A DNA stretch of 64,000 bases from Hydrogenophilaceae bacterium (GTDB lineage: Bacteria; Pseudomonadota; Alphaproteobacteria; Caulobacterales; Aquidulcibacteraceae). The notes beneath the pieces are model-generated. The model did no database searches, was not told the DNA's origin, and saw only the letters and a program-made list of their open reading frames with translations. Positions 62,867 through 64,000 of this stretch are shown here, one piece after another; the first letter of the stretch is position 1, and each line of letters opens with the position of its first letter. A program made the position numbers and the translations under genes. Location of the stretch: positions 19,170 through 83,169 of the forward strand of contig JACAEE010000034.1 in assembly GCA_013389015.1 (NCBI GenBank). The letters run 5' to 3'.

Positions 62867-64000
62867 TCATCCCGCCCCTTCGCACGCGCCCCATTCGGCC
62901 GCCACGGCTTTGTCCTTCTCCGCCCCAGCGTGGGCCGATCTGAGGCGCGCGAAGGCGCTTGCGTCAAGCAGGCGGCGAAGCGCCCACACCGCCATGGCGC
63001 GCACCAGCGGGGAAGGATCGTCAAGCAGGCGTTCGGCCGCCGGCGCGAGGCGCGGATCGCGGCTGTTGCCGATGGCGATCAGGACGTTGCGGACGAAACG
63101 CTCGCGTCCTGTGCGCTTGACCGGCGTGCCGGCGAAGAGCGCGCGGAAGGCGGCGTCGTCAAGGGCGGCGAGTTCGGCCAATGGGCGGGCGTGGAGATCG
63201 CCGCGCAGCGCCAGGCGCTGATCGCGCGCCTGAGCGGCGAACTTGTTCCAGGGACAGACCGCCAGGCAGTCGTCGCAGCCGAACACCCGGTTGCCGATCG
63301 CGACGCGGAATTCCTCGGCGATGTGGCCTTTGTGCTCGATGGTGAGATAGGCGATGCAACGGCGCGCATCGAGCTGATAGGGCGCGGGGAAGGCGTTGGT
63401 CGGGCAGATGTCGAGGCAGGCGCGGCACTGGCCGCAACGATCCGTGTGCGGATCGTCCGGCGCGAAGCGCACATCGGTGAGGACGGCGCCCAGGAAGAGC
63501 CAGGAGCCGTGGGCGCGGGAGACCAGGTTGGTGTGCTTGCCCTGCCAGCCCAGACCGGCGCGTTCGGCCAGCGGCTTCTCCATAAGGGGCGCGGTGTCGA
63601 CGAACACCTTCACTTCGCCGCCATGCGCCTCGACGATCCAGCGCGCAAGCGCCTTGAGCTTGGACTTCAGCGCGTCGTGATAGTCGCGGCGCGCGGCATA
63701 GACCGAGACGGCCCCCAGGCCCGGCTGCTCCAGCAGCGCAAGAGGATCCTCGGCGGGGGCATAGGAGAGGCCGGCGATGATCGCGCTTTGCGCCGCGGGC
63801 CAGAGCGCGCGCGGATGGGCGCGGCGCTGCGATTCGCGCGCGAGCCAAGCCATATCGCCATGGCGGCCATCGGCGAGGAAGGCGGCGAGGCGTTCGGCGG
63901 CGGGCCAGCCTTCGGCGACGTCGGCGACGCCGATCGCGTCAAAGCCCAGCGCGGCCGCCTCCTCCTTGAGGCGCGCGGCGGGCGTGGGCGGCGCGGGCGC
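62867..64000 (-). CDS. queG: Epoxyqueuosine reductase (N-terminus beyond window)
   Basis: At least 377 residues of QueG, the cobalamin and iron-sulfur enzyme that makes queuosine in tRNA. The frame stays open to the right edge and encodes typical QueG N-terminal sequence ([18 protein letters not shown]), so the true start is beyond 64000. Two 4Fe-4S motifs are [12 protein letters not shown] and [34 protein letters not shown] is the cobalamin-binding region. HEAT-like C-terminal repeats follow, for tRNA contact. The mtgA gene lies directly downstream. Confidence 0.94.
   Translation of the reverse strand, partial: APAPPTPAARLKEEAAALGFDAIGVADVAEGWPAAERLAAFLADGRHGDMAWLARESQRRAHPRALWPAAQSAIIAGLSYAPAEDPLALLEQPGLGAVSVYAARRDYHDALKSKLKALARWIVEAHGGEVKVFVDTAPLMEKPLAERAGLGWQGKHTNLVSRAHGSWLFLGAVLTDVRFAPDDPHTDRCGQCRACLDICPTNAFPAPYQLDARRCIAYLTIEHKGHIAEEFRVAIGNRVFGCDDCLAVCPWNKFAAQARDQRLALRGDLHARPLAELAALDDAAFRALFAGTPVKRTGRERFVRNVLIAIGNSRDPRLAPAAERLLDDPSPLVRAMAVWALRRLLDASAFARLRSAHAGAEKDKAVAAEWGACEGAG

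Overview
The window is a high-G+C, gene-dense stretch of chromosome from a Gram-negative alphaproteobacterium, most likely in or near Caulobacterales (Caulobacteraceae/Hyphomonadaceae-like). The evidence is a clear ChpT phosphotransferase and a clear CpdR receiver, both parts of the CckA-ChpT-CtrA/CpdR cell-cycle relay. There are also CtrA-like boxes, a PraR/SinR-like XRE regulator, and Kdo and heptose (LPS) genes. No prophage, insertion sequence, rRNA operon or CRISPR array is visible. Nearly all DNA is ordinary chromosomal core. One two-gene module (21837-23830) differs in base composition.

Layout. 1-5000: lipoprotein (cut by the left edge), nitronate monooxygenase, fasciclin lipoprotein, then chpT followed by an Hpt-like protein without its histidine, a CheY-like receiver and a CheR-like methyltransferase. 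5000-13400: phosphofructokinase, SDR enzymes, sulfate activation (cysD, cysNC), lactate dehydrogenase and a sulfotransferase-like protein. 13443: tRNA-Val(GAC). 13600-20900: hybrid histidine kinase, cpdR, N-formylglutamate amidohydrolase, SDR, a predicted CCUCC-type small RNA, typA, an XRE regulator and a small conserved protein. 20907-27833: hisN, the ATPase plus membrane-protein module, an amidase, a hydrolase, a secreted methyltransferase-like lipoprotein and an Hsp20 gene with a ROSE-like RNA thermometer.

27912-50144 is largely carbohydrate and envelope metabolism: kdsD and kdsA (Kdo), glycosyltransferase, gpmA, phosphomanno/glucomutase, ugd, pgi, phoD, glmM, glmS, a Gfo/Idh/MocA dehydrogenase, a DegT aminotransferase, and an unusual fusion of an FAD oxidoreductase to a GmhB-like phosphatase. 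50148-64000: a Wzt/KpsT-like ABC ATPase, a K+ channel, the rpmI-rplT-pheS-(DUF6173-like)-pheT operon, infC detached from it by an opposite-strand gene, two LPS-type glycosyltransferases, a hydrolase, a TPR protein, mtgA and queG (cut by the right edge).

How it fits together: pgi, the phosphohexomutase, glmM/glmS, ugd, kdsA/kdsD and the glycosyltransferases feed sugar nucleotides into LPS, capsule and peptidoglycan, while chpT, cpdR and the CtrA boxes belong to cell-cycle control. Non-coding DNA holds several repeat families. One G-rich palindromic family lies inside two operons, one ~105-bp family lies between convergent genes, and one A+T-rich heptamer satellite separates two sugar genes. 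The most novel items are the ATPase/membrane module, the predicted small RNA, the ROSE-like element, the oxidoreductase-phosphatase fusion and the intra-operonic G-rich repeats.
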